Origin: Cyclobacterium salsum
GTDB taxonomy: Bacteria; Bacteroidota; Bacteroidia; Cytophagales; Cyclobacteriaceae
Direction: 5' to 3'
NCBI RefSeq assembly: GCF_010119245.1
Contig: NZ_WNKG01000017.1
Location: 1 to 64,000 of the forward strand
Length of the DNA stretch: 64,000 nt
Shown here: in pieces, positions 15,019 to 23,874 of the stretch
Position numbering within the stretch: the stretch's first letter is position 1
How the letters are laid out: the number at the start of each line of letters is the position of its first letter
The notes under the pieces: model-generated
The model's input: the letters and a program-made list of their open reading frames with translations, nothing else
Told to the model about the DNA's origin: nothing
Database searches by the model: none
Translations under genes and position numbers: made by a program

Positions 15019-17399
15019 TAGAATCGGTAATTTAATGCCAGACTTATGTTTCGTGTATTCTGCGGGGTGACGGTAGACCATCCGGAGTAATACAATTCAT
15101 CTGTCAGGTTATTAACCTTTAGTGCCAACAGGTATTGCGGTCCTGAGTAGGAAAGCGAAGCATTAAACACTTCATACGCCGGTAGGGCGAAAGTACCCGT
15201 GGTGCTTCTGTTTAAGGTAAGGTGCTCGCTGGCTGCGTTTCCTCCAAATCCGAGACCAACGCCTTTAAGGGGTCCCTGAGGAGCCGTGTAACTTGCCCAG
15301 AAATTGATCAGGCGATCCGGACCGGCTTCTTCCGGACGCATGCCCAGGTAACCGTTTTCCGGATTATCCCCGGTCACCTCCGAGGTGTTTTTGGAGTAAC
15401 CGGCAACGATATTCAGGCCATTGATTGGGTTTGCTACCAGACTAAATTCCAGTCCTTTGCTTTCCACGCTTCCACCCTGGATGAAGTTGTTAATGTTAGC
15501 CGGATCTGCCATGATGCGGTTATCGATGCCGATGGAATAATAACTCAGGGTAGCCGCCAATTTATCTTTGTACAGGCTAGACTTTACCCCGAGTTCCCAT
15601 TGGTTAGCCTGTTCGGGGGAGAAGGATTCTACTCTGGGATTGGACCCGTCAGCATTGCTTACCTGACGAGGAGCCACGTTTACAAATCCATTCATGTAGT
15701 TACCAAAAATGGAGACTTTGTCTTTTACCGGCTGGTAGACCAGGCCAAATTTGGGCGACAAGGCTACCTGTTCGTTCCGTTCCTCTTCTGAAAGATTTTC
15801 AGACTGATCACTGAAACGGTCGACCCGTAAACTAGCCATGGCAGATAATTTCGGTGTAAAGGCGATCACATCCGATACGTAGGCACTTATCACCTGGGTT
15901 TTGGCCATGGAATTTCCTACAAACGTACCTTTTAAAATATCATCCACACCCGCTCGGGTCAAGTCTCCCGTATCGGTACCTTCCTGTAGCGATACGGTAC
16001 CGTTGGCGAGCCATCCGGAACTCCCGTCAGACAAACCCGATTCATAAAAATCCAGTCCGATTACCATTTTGTTTTCGAATTCGCCGAGAGAGAACTCACC
16101 GATAAAGTTTTGCTGGATGTCCGTGGTGAGCGTTTGTCCGTTGCGGTTGGAAATAAATCGAACAAATTCATCGCCGTTGGACTGATCCCAGAGGTAGTGA
16201 TAGTACCCGGCGGACTTGGTGGAACTTCTGGAAAGAGCGGTTTGGGAAGTCCAGGAGTCTGAAATTTTGTACAAGCCCTGTGCCTGTATAGCGAAGGTAC
16301 TGTTTCGCATGGTCAATTCGTTACTGGTAAACGAACGGAAATAATTATCTTCAAACAATTCTATACTATTAAAGCTCAACGGCGCATTTCGATTTAGAAA
16401 GATCATCGGCGCATTGGCTGCCTCGGAATCCAAAAATTCGGTGTTGATCAGAAAGGTTAACCGATCGCTGGCTTTCAATTTAAAAGAAGGCGCAATGTAA
16501 AAGGATTTTCGGTTGCCTGCATCCTGAAACGTATTCTGTGATTGGTAGGCGGTGTTGACTCTCATAAACGCCTGATCCGAAAGCGGCAGGTTAATGTCCC
16601 CGGTGACCCGATTCAGACCAAAACTTCCTGTAATGAATCCAAGTTCCCCTTTCAAAATATTCATGGGCCTTTTGGTGGAAACATTGATCAATCCCCCATA
16701 CGAAATCAGAGAACTACCGAACAGCGTACCCGAAGGGCCTTTGATAACGTCAATGCTTTCTATATTTGCCGGGTCCAGCGCGCCGTTATTGACACTGGGT
16801 AACCCATTAACCATGGTAGGTTGGACGGAAAAACCTCTCATGGAATAATATTCGGCTCCATCGCCACCCCTACCGGTCGATTCCCAAAGCCGGGTCACGC
16901 CCGTGGCATTTTTCATGGCATCGTTCATATTGGTCACCACTTGCTCCTTTAGCAGTTTAGAACTGATGGATTGATATACCTGTGGGTTTTCAAGATCTTT
17001 TAAAGGCAGTTTGGCCACCGTAAAAGCACTGTCCTCATAAAAGCGGTTTGAAAATTGATCCGAAACCACCACTTCCGCTAGTTGCGTGGAAGATTCCTGG
17101 AGGCGAAACGATAACTCCACCATTTGTCCGGGCTGCAATTGGATGGTTTTTGTCTGCCTTTCTGCTCCCACCAGCGAAGCAAAAATTTCATAGGTGCCCG
17201 GAGGTATGTTTTTTATTTCATAGGTTCCAAAACGATCCGTAGTGGCACCTTTAGATAAGCCTTGAATGCCCACATTGACAAACTCCAGCGGTAACTCATC
17301 GGCGGAGGTGACGGTGCCTTTAATACGGGCATCTTGTGCCCAGGCGGCAAATCCGAACCCCAGGGTAAAAAGAATCAGACTAATGGATTTAAGCTTCAT
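15018..17399 (-). CDS. TonB-dependent siderophore receptor
   Basis: A 793-residue outer-membrane receptor: signal peptide (to AWAQD), a carboxypeptidase-regulatory-like domain (about 25-105, GTVTSADELPLEFVNV), a plug (LKEQVVTNMNDAMKNATGV, IESIDVIKGPSGTLFGS) and a 22-strand barrel ending RNISLALNYRF. The plug wording and the PepSY partner fit hydroxamate-type ferric siderophore receptors of the FhuE/FoxA group; the exact ligand is not decidable. It is the first gene of a two-gene operon with the PepSY protein. A candidate iron-responsive palindrome lies 38 bases upstream. Confidence 0.92.
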   Translation of the reverse strand: MKLKSISLILFTLGFGFAAWAQDARIKGTVTSADELPLEFVNVGIQGLSKGATTDRFGTYEIKNIPPGTYEIFASLVGAERQTKTIQLQPGQMVELSFRLQESSTQLAEVVVSDQFSNRFYEDSAFTVAKLPLKDLENPQVYQSISSKLLKEQVVTNMNDAMKNATGVTRLWESTGRGGDGAEYYSMRGFSVQPTMVNGLPSVNNGALDPANIESIDVIKGPSGTLFGSSLISYGGLINVSTKRPMNILKGELGFITGSFGLNRVTGDINLPLSDQAFMRVNTAYQSQNTFQDAGNRKSFYIAPSFKLKASDRLTFLINTEFLDSEAANAPMIFLNRNAPLSFNSIELFEDNYFRSFTSNELTMRNSTFAIQAQGLYKISDSWTSQTALSRSSTKSAGYYHYLWDQSNGDEFVRFISNRNGQTLTTDIQQNFIGEFSLGEFENKMVIGLDFYESGLSDGSSGWLANGTVSLQEGTDTGDLTRAGVDDILKGTFVGNSMAKTQVISAYVSDVIAFTPKLSAMASLRVDRFSDQSENLSEEERNEQVALSPKFGLVYQPVKDKVSIFGNYMNGFVNVAPRQVSNADGSNPRVESFSPEQANQWELGVKSSLYKDKLAATLSYYSIGIDNRIMADPANINNFIQGGSVESKGLEFSLVANPINGLNIVAGYSKNTSEVTGDNPENGYLGMRPEEAGPDRLINFWASYTAPQGPLKGVGLGFGGNAASEHLTLNRSTTGTFALPAYEVFNASLSYSGPQYLLALKVNNLTDELYYSGWSTVTPQNTRNISLALNYRF

Positions 17400-17436
17400 A
17401 ATGGTTACTAATTGAATGATTTGACAAAGCTATTAA

Positions 17437-17451
17437 TTAGACTAAATCTAA
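17437..17451 (-). promoter_or_regulatory. Candidate iron-responsive operator
   Basis: TTAGA-CTAAA-TCTAA is a palindrome 38-52 bases upstream of the siderophore receptor start. The TTAGA/TCTAA arms have the layout of Fur- or DtxR-type iron boxes (TTAGnnTnnnCTAA-like). Position and target are right for iron repression; the exact regulator is not shown by the sequence. Confidence 0.5.
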
Positions 17452-17685
17452 ACAAAACTATTTGGAATTAATTTAAATAAAAATTGAAAATTACCATATA
17501 GAGTCCCCAATCCCTGTTTCGCAGAAAGAAGCCTCTCTGGAAATGATGATAAGGGACAACAACTTTTAAAAATTCCACCCCCTGGCAATCCGGGAAATGT
17601 CGAAAAATCCACCTAAAAATTCACCCTATAAACCCGGGGCTGACGCTACAAAAAACAAAAAGTCTTGATTTGGTTTATACTTGAC

Positions 17686-18441
17686 TCATTCGTTCAAACT
17701 CCAATCGTAATCCAAGTAACTAATTTTGCTACCAGGCTCAAGCGGTGTTTCAGCGTACTGATTTAAGAAATCAATTAAACTGCCATTTTTTGTAAAATCG
17801 GCTTCAAACCAGGAGAAGATACTGGAAATTCCAGCCCTATCAGTACCCAGTTCATTCCGGCTGGGATCGTTGATAAATTCCCTGCTAACCTTTTCCAACT
17901 GGGCTTCCATCTTTTCTGCCCTAAAAGCACGATTCAATAGCTTGGGACAAGAAACCGAAGCGCAGTTAATGGCAAAATGAATGCGGGGCTCGTCGAACTC
18001 TTTTCGGAGAATCTTGTGCTCTATTTCATCCAGACTGGCCGGTTGCCCGCCAATTTCAAAAAACTCCAGGTGCCAGACAGTATTCACCAGGGGAATATCC
18101 AATAATGGCCCGATATCCCGGATGCTTTCTACCGGATAGTGATCAATGATCAACTTAATGGTAAAGGCGTTGTAGGCATTGATCCAATAGGCCAGTTGCT
18201 CCTCTCTGGACCAGGTATTTCTATCGGGCGGATTTTGACTTAGCAATTGCAGGTAATTCTCAAACTCCTCTTTATCAGCGATAAAACCCTCGTAATCCAC
18301 TAACCCCTCCTTGTCTACATGTCGCGAGAGCAGGGAATCAAAAATGTCATGAGACGGCAGCTCGGTATCACTCCCGCCCAATGAGGAATTCCCACAAGAT
18401 ACGTTAAACAGAAAAAGAACAAACAGGATAAGGATTTTCAT
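17686..18441 (-). CDS. DUF547 lipoprotein
   Basis: A 251-residue protein with a lipoprotein signal (FVLFLFNVSCGN, Cys16). The DUF547 core is plain: EQLAYWINAYNAFTIKLIIDHYP, then LDEIEHKILR, then PRIHFAINCASVSCPKL and YLDYDWSLN at the end. The family is widespread in Bacteroidota and Proteobacteria with a papain-like appearance (Cys and His in the NCASxSCP region) but without a settled function. Monocistronic; a gap of about 150 bases separates it from the HAD gene. Confidence 0.88.
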   Translation of the reverse strand: MKILILFVLFLFNVSCGNSSLGGSDTELPSHDIFDSLLSRHVDKEGLVDYEGFIADKEEFENYLQLLSQNPPDRNTWSREEQLAYWINAYNAFTIKLIIDHYPVESIRDIGPLLDIPLVNTVWHLEFFEIGGQPASLDEIEHKILRKEFDEPRIHFAINCASVSCPKLLNRAFRAEKMEAQLEKVSREFINDPSRNELGTDRAGISSIFSWFEADFTKNGSLIDFLNQYAETPLEPGSKISYLDYDWSLNE

Positions 18442-18595
18442 GGAGGTTTTTGTGTTTTGTCGTGACTCTGTAGCTTGTTAATGCCTTTCAATTGCTTTCA
18501 CAGAAATTCTGCTCCAATTGTAACTAATGATTCCAGATGGAAGCTGTACTTTTATAGGTAAATGTAGGCTCAATTGATTCCATCCATCAAACCAA

Positions 18596-19285
18596 CTATT
18601 GATCCATTTGTTCGGCAATTTCCACCAACGAATTCCCGGTGTATTCCGGAAGAGGTGCCTCCGGATATAACACTTTACCCGGACGGGAGACAAATGCCGT
18701 TTGCATTCCGACTCGTTGGGCCCCGAGAATATCCCAGGCATGGGCCGCCAGTAGCATTCCTTTGTTGGCTTGGATCTGCATTTGATCCAATACATGCGTA
18801 TAAGTAGCCGGGTCGGGCTTAAATTTACCGGTGACATCGACACTGAAAATCCGTTCAAAAAATGGGGAAAGCCCTGCATGATCCAGTTGCTTTTGAACCA
18901 GATCCAGGCTACCGTTGCTCAGTGCCACCAGCGTATACCCCGCGTGTCGAAACAATTCCAAGGCTTCGGGCACCTCCTTGTGGGCAGGAAGTGTACCCAT
19001 CAAATCTAAAACCTCCTCTATCTCCTTTTTCTGAATGTCTTTCCGGTACTCCTGAAAAACCATTTTCAGTGTGGCCTTGCCTATGGAGCCGAATTCAATG
19101 TAATTACCGCTTATTGATTCTACGCAGGAGTAATGCAACAGCAGGGAAAACCACTCCTTGAAGGCATGCGCATCACCTCTTAGTTCATTCACCCTCCTTT
19201 TTACCGGACTTAAATCCAATAAGGTTTCATTGACATCAAAAATCAATAACTGAGGTTTTTCGAGAAATGCGGCTTTTGATTTCAT
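18596..19285 (-). CDS. Haloacid dehalogenase type II (HAD superfamily)
   Basis: A 229-residue HAD hydrolase. Motif I is LIFDVNETLLD (nucleophile Asp in FDVNET), motif II ALSNGS, motif III GKFKPDP and motif IV AHAWDILGA. The motif I wording with Asn-Glu-Thr and the SxxAWD-like motif IV place it with L-2-haloacid dehalogenases (type II), which hydrolyse 2-haloalkanoic acids through an aspartyl ester. All catalytic motifs are present. It is a single gene between the DUF547 and rhodanese genes. Confidence 0.88.
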   Translation of the reverse strand: MKSKAAFLEKPQLLIFDVNETLLDLSPVKRRVNELRGDAHAFKEWFSLLLHYSCVESISGNYIEFGSIGKATLKMVFQEYRKDIQKKEIEEVLDLMGTLPAHKEVPEALELFRHAGYTLVALSNGSLDLVQKQLDHAGLSPFFERIFSVDVTGKFKPDPATYTHVLDQMQIQANKGMLLAAHAWDILGAQRVGMQTAFVSRPGKVLYPEAPLPEYTGNSLVEIAEQMDQ

Positions 19286-19361
19286 TCGTTAATAATTTTC
19301 TTTTCTTGGCCAGATGCCTTTATTATTGAAAAGTTAGGAATAGTCCGGCGACCATCTGAAA

Positions 19362-19862
19362 TTAATACACCTTTTCCCCTTTATTCAGCCACATGCCCCA
19401 CATTTTATTGTAGGTATGCACCCGATCCGTCTGAATGGTGTCGGGTGTAAAGACGGGGTTGTCCTCGTTCACCCAATGAAAAATTCCTCCATACAAGTTG
19501 TACACGTGTTGGTACCCGGCCGCCTTCAGTTTTTTGCCAATTTCCTGACTTCGGGCCCCAATGGAGCAATAAACCACAATGGTCTCTTCCTTTGAAATTT
19601 CGGACACCGACTCCATGGAAAATGTTTCGTACCCTACCCATTGGGCTGACTCAAGGTGGCTAACGGAATATTCCTCTCGTTCACGGGTATCCAAAATCAC
19701 TGCCTCCTTTAGCAAGTCTTTTTGCTCGGGGTAAACCAGGGGAAAATCCTTGTCATAGGTGGTTTTTAGCAAGGTTTTAAACGGCAGGCTTTGCGAAATT
19801 GCCGGAACCGCAATAAAAGTCAAGGCAATGAAACAAATTAATCGTGGAAAGGATGCATTCAT
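19362..19862 (-). CDS. Exported rhodanese-like domain protein
   Basis: A 166-residue protein from the ATG at 19862 with a signal peptide (LICFIALTFIAVPAISQ). A single rhodanese domain follows (about 45-150): AVILDTREREEYSVSHLESA, active-site loop VVYCSIGARS with Cys, and GYQHVYNLYGGIFHWVN. A short C-terminal tail (MWGMWLNKGEKVY) is typical of periplasmic Bacteroidota versions. It probably transfers sulfane sulfur or binds persulfides outside the cytoplasm. The longer frame from 19889 adds nine residues before the signal and is less likely. Confidence 0.85.
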   Translation of the reverse strand: MNASFPRLICFIALTFIAVPAISQSLPFKTLLKTTYDKDFPLVYPEQKDLLKEAVILDTREREEYSVSHLESAQWVGYETFSMESVSEISKEETIVVYCSIGARSQEIGKKLKAAGYQHVYNLYGGIFHWVNEDNPVFTPDTIQTDRVHTYNKMWGMWLNKGEKVY

Positions 19863-19944
19863 GGGGTAATAACACTCGTTTCCAGGCAATAATTTCCCAA
19901 AAACAGCAAAATATTACCCTATTGACATTTTTTTAGCAGGATAT

Positions 19945-20460
19945 CTACCAGCCGACATAGCCGGGAGCCGATACCCCTTTCATTCGAAGGTATACCAGGC
20001 ATTGTGCCCGATGATGGGCCTGGTGATCGCGCAGCAGGTAAAAAATATTTTCCTTGGTCATGGAAACGCCCCCAAATTCAATCTCCTCATTTAACTGAGA
20101 TTCGGAGGCATTTTGGATCAAATCCAGCACATAGGCATTGGCCCGATCCAGAATAGCCATTACATCTGCTTTTTTGAAGCCGGTAGCATCCTCTTTGCGG
20201 TAAAAGCTTTTCCGATCCCCGGTAATGCGTGAGGTCAGCATGCTGATATTATCCGCCACGTGAAGCCATTGCTCCTGAAAAGACATGGCTTCATCCGTAG
20301 GTCTAAAATCATAACCAGCCTCCGGCATGGCTTCCGCCACGGATTTTGAATAGTTTAGGTTTCGCTGCCAGACTCCGGCATACTGTTTTTCAAAATATTC
20401 CTGCGCATGTAGATTCGTTCCGGCCATAAAGAGTAAGAGTGCAATCCATCGAACCACCAT
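19945..20460 (-). CDS. Exported DinB-like family protein
   Basis: A 171-residue four-helix protein with a signal peptide (IALLLFMAGTNLHAQ). The three histidines of the DinB metal site are at QWLHVADNI (about residue 67) and LLRDHQAHHRAQCLVYLRMKG (about 146-150). Complete. It is the second DinB protein in the window but unlike the first (11802) it is exported. It may bind a metal in the periplasm; function unknown. Confidence 0.82.
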   Translation of the reverse strand: MVVRWIALLLFMAGTNLHAQEYFEKQYAGVWQRNLNYSKSVAEAMPEAGYDFRPTDEAMSFQEQWLHVADNISMLTSRITGDRKSFYRKEDATGFKKADVMAILDRANAYVLDLIQNASESQLNEEIEFGGVSMTKENIFYLLRDHQAHHRAQCLVYLRMKGVSAPGYVGW

Positions 20461-20514
20461 ATATCATCCTTTTTGTAACCATGCAATAAACTGAACTTTC
20501 GCTAAAAAAACAAT

Positions 20515-20943
20515 TTGAGCTGTCAGGAAATTCAGAATCCCGATTGGTTGAAGGGAACCATTATGATTGCTCCGGCCATTGATCCGGAGCAGGAAAAGTA
20601 CTTGTGGTTTGGCAAGTTGGCCCTATACAAAAGTACCCGATGGCTGGCCCCCCGCTCCCTGCGGGTGGATGCAGATGAAAAGTACAGCCATGAAGATGAA
20701 CTCAAAACGTTTATTGCGGACTGGGACCAAATTCGTAAACCGGTGCTCCATATACATGGTGATGACGATGGACTGGTTCCCTATGGGAATGTAGCCTTCT
20801 CCAAAAACAACATCCCCGAAAATTGGCTGGAAATAAAAACCTTCGAAAATAAAGGACACCTGATCCCTTTTACAGAACGCGAAACCATGGTAGAGGAAAT
20901 CATCCGTTTCGTTTCCAGCCTGGAAACACCTGCTAGCCAATGA
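20515..20943 (+). pseudogene. N-terminally truncated alpha/beta hydrolase
   Basis: A 142-residue frame from a TTG contains the second half of an alpha/beta hydrolase: GTIMIAPAIDPEQ, WDQIRKPVLHIHGDDDGLVP with the acid residue, and ENKGHLIPF with the base histidine. The oxyanion loop and the GxSxG nucleophile elbow, about 110-130 residues, are missing. Only 54 bases separate the frame from the divergent DinB gene, so there is no room for them. The 3' half was probably left by a deletion; it may not be translated. Confidence 0.7.
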
Positions 20944-21095
20944 CTTTTTCATATCTTAATTCACCAAAAGCCTTCTTCTTTCTCATCATTCCATCATTCG
21001 GGAATAATTGACAAGGAATAAGGGGGTATTGCCATTTTCTTTGGCTGTCCTGCATGGCACCTTTGTAACATCATTAAAACAAAAACAAAAAAGCT

Positions 21096-21638
21096 ATGCG
21101 TAACATTAAATTTGACGTACCAACTAAATCATCGGTAAGCGAAGAAAATAAGGCCATTTTGGAAAAGATCGAAGGCGGCGTGGGGTTTGTCCCTAACATT
21201 TATGCCACCTATGCCCTTTCAAACAACGCACTGGCCAGATATACCGCCTTTGCCAATGGCAAAACCAGCCTGAACAACAAGGAAAAAGAAGTGGTCAATC
21301 TGGTGGTCAGCCAAATCAATGGCTGTACCTATTGCCTGGCAGCTCACACCGCCATTGGTAAAATGAACGGTTTCTCTGAAAAGGAAATCCTGGAAATACG
21401 AAAAGGTACGGCCACATTCCATCCGAAATTCGATGCTTTGGCAAAACTCGCCAAATCGGTCATGGAAAATGCCGGAAAAATAGATGACACGGTTCTGGAA
21501 AATTTCTTTGAAGCCGGATATGATAAAGAAAATCTGGTAGATACCATCGTGGCCATTGGCGAAAAAGCAATTACCAATATGCTTCATAATGTGACCAAAG
21601 TTCCGGTAGATTTCCCGGAAGCAGCCCCGTTAAATTAA
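21096..21638 (+). CDS. Carboxymuconolactone decarboxylase family (AhpD-like)
   Basis: A 180-residue protein of the CMD/AhpD fold. The redox pair CTYC is followed by LAAHTAIGKMNG, the conserved histidine stretch, and the approach EKEVVNLVVSQING is typical. AhpD-like proteins act as alkylhydroperoxidases through this dithiol. It is followed after 34 bases by a membrane protein gene on the same strand. No regulatory site is clear. Confidence 0.88.
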   Translation: MRNIKFDVPTKSSVSEENKAILEKIEGGVGFVPNIYATYALSNNALARYTAFANGKTSLNNKEKEVVNLVVSQINGCTYCLAAHTAIGKMNGFSEKEILEIRKGTATFHPKFDALAKLAKSVMENAGKIDDTVLENFFEAGYDKENLVDTIVAIGEKAITNMLHNVTKVPVDFPEAAPLN

Positions 21639-21672
21639 GTCCAATACCATTATCACTAAAATTTTATTCGTT

Positions 21673-22113
21673 ATGCAATCAATTAATTGGAAAAACGCAA
21701 TCATCGCAGGATTCATCGGTACGGTATTATTTGATGTATTCGGTCTGCTGATGTCCGGCGAGTGGTGGGATCTACCCGCCCTGTTGGGCGAAAAGACCGG
21801 TCTCGGCCTGGTATATGGGGTGTTTGGCCATTACAGTAATGGCATCTTATTAGCCATACTTTATGCGGCCATCGCTCCCTCGCTATGGGGGCCCCATTGG
21901 GTAAGGCCTTTTATTTTCATCACCGCCCAGACGATCGCACTGGTATGGTTCTTTATGTTCCCCTTAATGGGTGCCGGAGTAGCCGGAAGCAATGCCGGAC
22001 CCATGATGGCCATAGGCTCGCTATTGCGGCATTGGGTATTTGTCATTCCGTTCATTTTCATTATAAACAAGAAGCTGTTTCCTGATCAGGAGGATAAGCT
22101 CAGCTTTACCTGA
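21673..22113 (+). CDS. Four-helix membrane protein, function unknown
   Basis: A 146-residue protein with four hydrophobic helices (NAIIAGFIGTVLFDVFGLLM, SNGILLAILYAAIAPSLWG, RPFIFITAQTIALVWFFMF, HWVFVIPFIFIINKK) and a short polar tail. The layout recalls small DUF6789-type membrane proteins; I am not sure of the family. It lies 34 bases after the AhpD-like gene, probably in one transcript, and is followed by a strong terminator. Confidence 0.7.
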   Translation: MQSINWKNAIIAGFIGTVLFDVFGLLMSGEWWDLPALLGEKTGLGLVYGVFGHYSNGILLAILYAAIAPSLWGPHWVRPFIFITAQTIALVWFFMFPLMGAGVAGSNAGPMMAIGSLLRHWVFVIPFIFIINKKLFPDQEDKLSFT

Positions 22114-22132
22114 AAATAAACGGGACTCACTG

Positions 22133-22178
22133 GAAATTCCGGACAGAACCAGGGTTCGTGTCCGGAATTTCTTTTTTT
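22133..22178 (+). terminator. Intrinsic terminator
   Basis: Perfect 13-bp stem GAAATTCCGGACA (22133-22145) with TGTCCGGAATTTC (22159-22171), loop of 13, then seven T. It closes the AhpD-like/membrane protein pair. Confidence 0.88.
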
Positions 22179-22212
22179 GTTATACTTTGAAAATGAATAA
22201 ATCGCTAAAAGC

Positions 22213-23427
22213 ATGAAAAAGGAAACCGTACGTTTTAAAAACCGCCAGGGAATCGATCTCTCTGCCTACATTTATCATCCGCTTGACCAGCATCCTCGTT
22301 TTTTTGCCCTGTTTGCCCATTGTTTTACCTGTGACAAAAACCTGAAAGCCATTCAAAACATTTGCAATACCCTTTCTCAAATGGGGGTTGCGGTTATGAG
22401 CCTTGATTTTACGGGTTTGGGAAATAGTAAAGGGGAGTTTGAAAATACCAACTTCTCTTCCAATATCAGTGACCTGATAGACGCATCGGAATTTTTGACC
22501 AAACGTTACCAGGCCCCTTCCCTGCTGATCGGACATTCATTTGGCGGTGCTGCTGCCATTTTTGCCTCCCAAACCCTGCCGCATATTGAAGCATTGGTGA
22601 CTATTGGAAGCCCCTCAGACCCTCAGCACATCGCCCATTTGTTTGAGGATCACCTGGAATCTATTGAAACAAAGGGATCTTCCACGGTTCATATCGGCGG
22701 TAGGGGCTTTGAAATCAACCAAGCCTTTATTCAGGATCTCCGCCAAAAAGACCTGGGTTTCTGCCTGTCTAAACTCAAGAAACCCATCCTGATTTTACAC
22801 TCCCCACAGGATCTCATCGTGGATATTCGGCATGCAGCCGAGTTGTATGAAAAAGCCTACCATCCCAAAAGTTTTGTTTCCCTGGATGGTGCGGACCACC
22901 TGTTATCCAACCCGACTGACAGCCAATACGTGGGAGAAATGATCAGTTCCTGGTCCAGAAAATACATACCCGCTCCTACCGTGCCCAACGATACCAAAGG
23001 ACACGCAGTAAAGATTCGGCTGGCCGGGGATGGCTACACCTCCGAAGTGAAAACACCCTTCCATCACCTGCTGGCAGATGAACCGGAAGAGGTGGGAGGC
23101 GATAATCTGGGCCCCACACCTTATGACCTACTCATGGCAGCACTGGGCACCTGTACTGCCATGACCCTGCAAATGTATGCTCAGCGTAAAAAATGGAAAC
23201 TGGAGGAAATCAATGTGTACCTGGACCATGATAAAGTTCACCAAAAGGATGGCGACAATGTGGACGATAAGAATGCCAAGATTAGTCGTTTTACCCGAAG
23301 CCTGGAAATAACCGGAGACATCGACGAAACCCAACGGAAAAGACTATTGGAAATCGCCAATAAATGTCCGGTCCACCGTACCCTGCAGGAGCAAATCATT
23401 ATAGAAACAAAGTTTAAAAACGAATAA
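22213..23427 (+). CDS. Alpha/beta hydrolase-OsmC fusion protein
   Basis: A 404-residue two-domain protein. Residues about 1-255 are an alpha/beta hydrolase: ALFAHCFTC, FTGLGNSKGEF, nucleophile elbow GHSFGG, LILHSPQDLIVD with the acid, and DGADHLLSN with the base. Residues about 275-404 are OsmC: a conserved ALGTCTAMTLQMYAQRK with the peroxidatic cysteine and, at the end, CPVHRTLQ with the second cysteine. This architecture is known as a bifunctional hydrolase/OsmC family and probably joins an esterase with a thiol peroxidase. Both active sites are complete. Preceded by the terminator at 22133. Confidence 0.9.
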   Translation: MKKETVRFKNRQGIDLSAYIYHPLDQHPRFFALFAHCFTCDKNLKAIQNICNTLSQMGVAVMSLDFTGLGNSKGEFENTNFSSNISDLIDASEFLTKRYQAPSLLIGHSFGGAAAIFASQTLPHIEALVTIGSPSDPQHIAHLFEDHLESIETKGSSTVHIGGRGFEINQAFIQDLRQKDLGFCLSKLKKPILILHSPQDLIVDIRHAAELYEKAYHPKSFVSLDGADHLLSNPTDSQYVGEMISSWSRKYIPAPTVPNDTKGHAVKIRLAGDGYTSEVKTPFHHLLADEPEEVGGDNLGPTPYDLLMAALGTCTAMTLQMYAQRKKWKLEEINVYLDHDKVHQKDGDNVDDKNAKISRFTRSLEITGDIDETQRKRLLEIANKCPVHRTLQEQIIIETKFKNE

Positions 23428-23472
23428 AATTTCCCGATACATAGAGAAAGTCCAAAAATAAAAAGGTGTTCG

Positions 23473-23486
23473 GTGATAGATATCAC
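23473..23486 (+). promoter_or_regulatory. Crp/Fnr-type palindrome with likely -7 element
   Basis: GTGATA-GA-TATCAC is a perfect 6+6 palindrome of the GTGA-N6-TCAC form used by Crp/Fnr family regulators. About 23 bases downstream lies TAACTTTA (23509-23516), close to the Bacteroidota -7 element TAnnTTTG. The spacing puts the palindrome near -42 from the presumed start, the class II activator position. It would control the DUF2892 gene at 23588. Confidence 0.55.
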
Positions 23487-23587
23487 ACGGCCCCTTCTCC
23501 ACAATGACTAACTTTAGCATGTACCGTTCTGAGGATCAATTTATTTGACCCTGGCGCGCACATATAAAAACCAAAACACAACTTATC

Positions 23588-23797
23588 ATGAAAAAAAACA
23601 TGGGTACTATTGATCGCGTGGTGCGGACTATTATCGCTATGGTCGCCCTTTATCTTTACTTTACAGGAGCCGTATCGGCAACCCTAGGCTTGGTATTTAT
23701 TGCAGTGGCAGCTATTTTTCTGCTGACAAGCCTGGTGAGTTTTTGTCCCCTTTATACGCTGGTTGGAATAAAGACTTGCCCGGCAAAAGAAAATTAA
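23588..23797 (+). CDS. DUF2892 (YgaP-TM-like) membrane protein
   Basis: A 69-residue protein with MGTIDRVVRTIIAMVALYLYF and a second hydrophobic helix (TLGLVFIAVAAIFLLTSLVS), then CPLYTLVGIKTCP with two cysteines. This is the DUF2892 pattern, the membrane part found fused to rhodaneses such as YgaP or alone. It probably takes part in sulfur or redox metabolism at the inner membrane. A Crp/Fnr-type site lies about 100 bases upstream. Confidence 0.87.
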   Translation: MKKNMGTIDRVVRTIIAMVALYLYFTGAVSATLGLVFIAVAAIFLLTSLVSFCPLYTLVGIKTCPAKEN

Positions 23798-23820
23798 GGT
23801 AGGCACCGTATTAAGAAAAC

Positions 23821-23851
23821 AAAGGCTGACTCCTCGCGGAAATCAGCCTTT
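23821..23851. terminator. Bidirectional terminator hairpin
   Basis: AAAGGCTGA (23821-23829) and TCAGCCTTT (23843-23851) form a 9-bp stem between the convergent DUF2892 and metalloprotease genes, with A-rich sequence on the left and TTTTA on the right. Confidence 0.7.
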
Positions 23852-23874
23852 AAACTTTTACCTGGAATCTGTAC

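Noticed and set aside
15222-15791. 189-residue open frame on the + strand
   Set aside because: Antisense to the barrel of the siderophore receptor.
18478-18879. 133-residue open frame on the - strand
   Set aside because: Out of frame with the HAD gene it overlaps, which has all four motifs.
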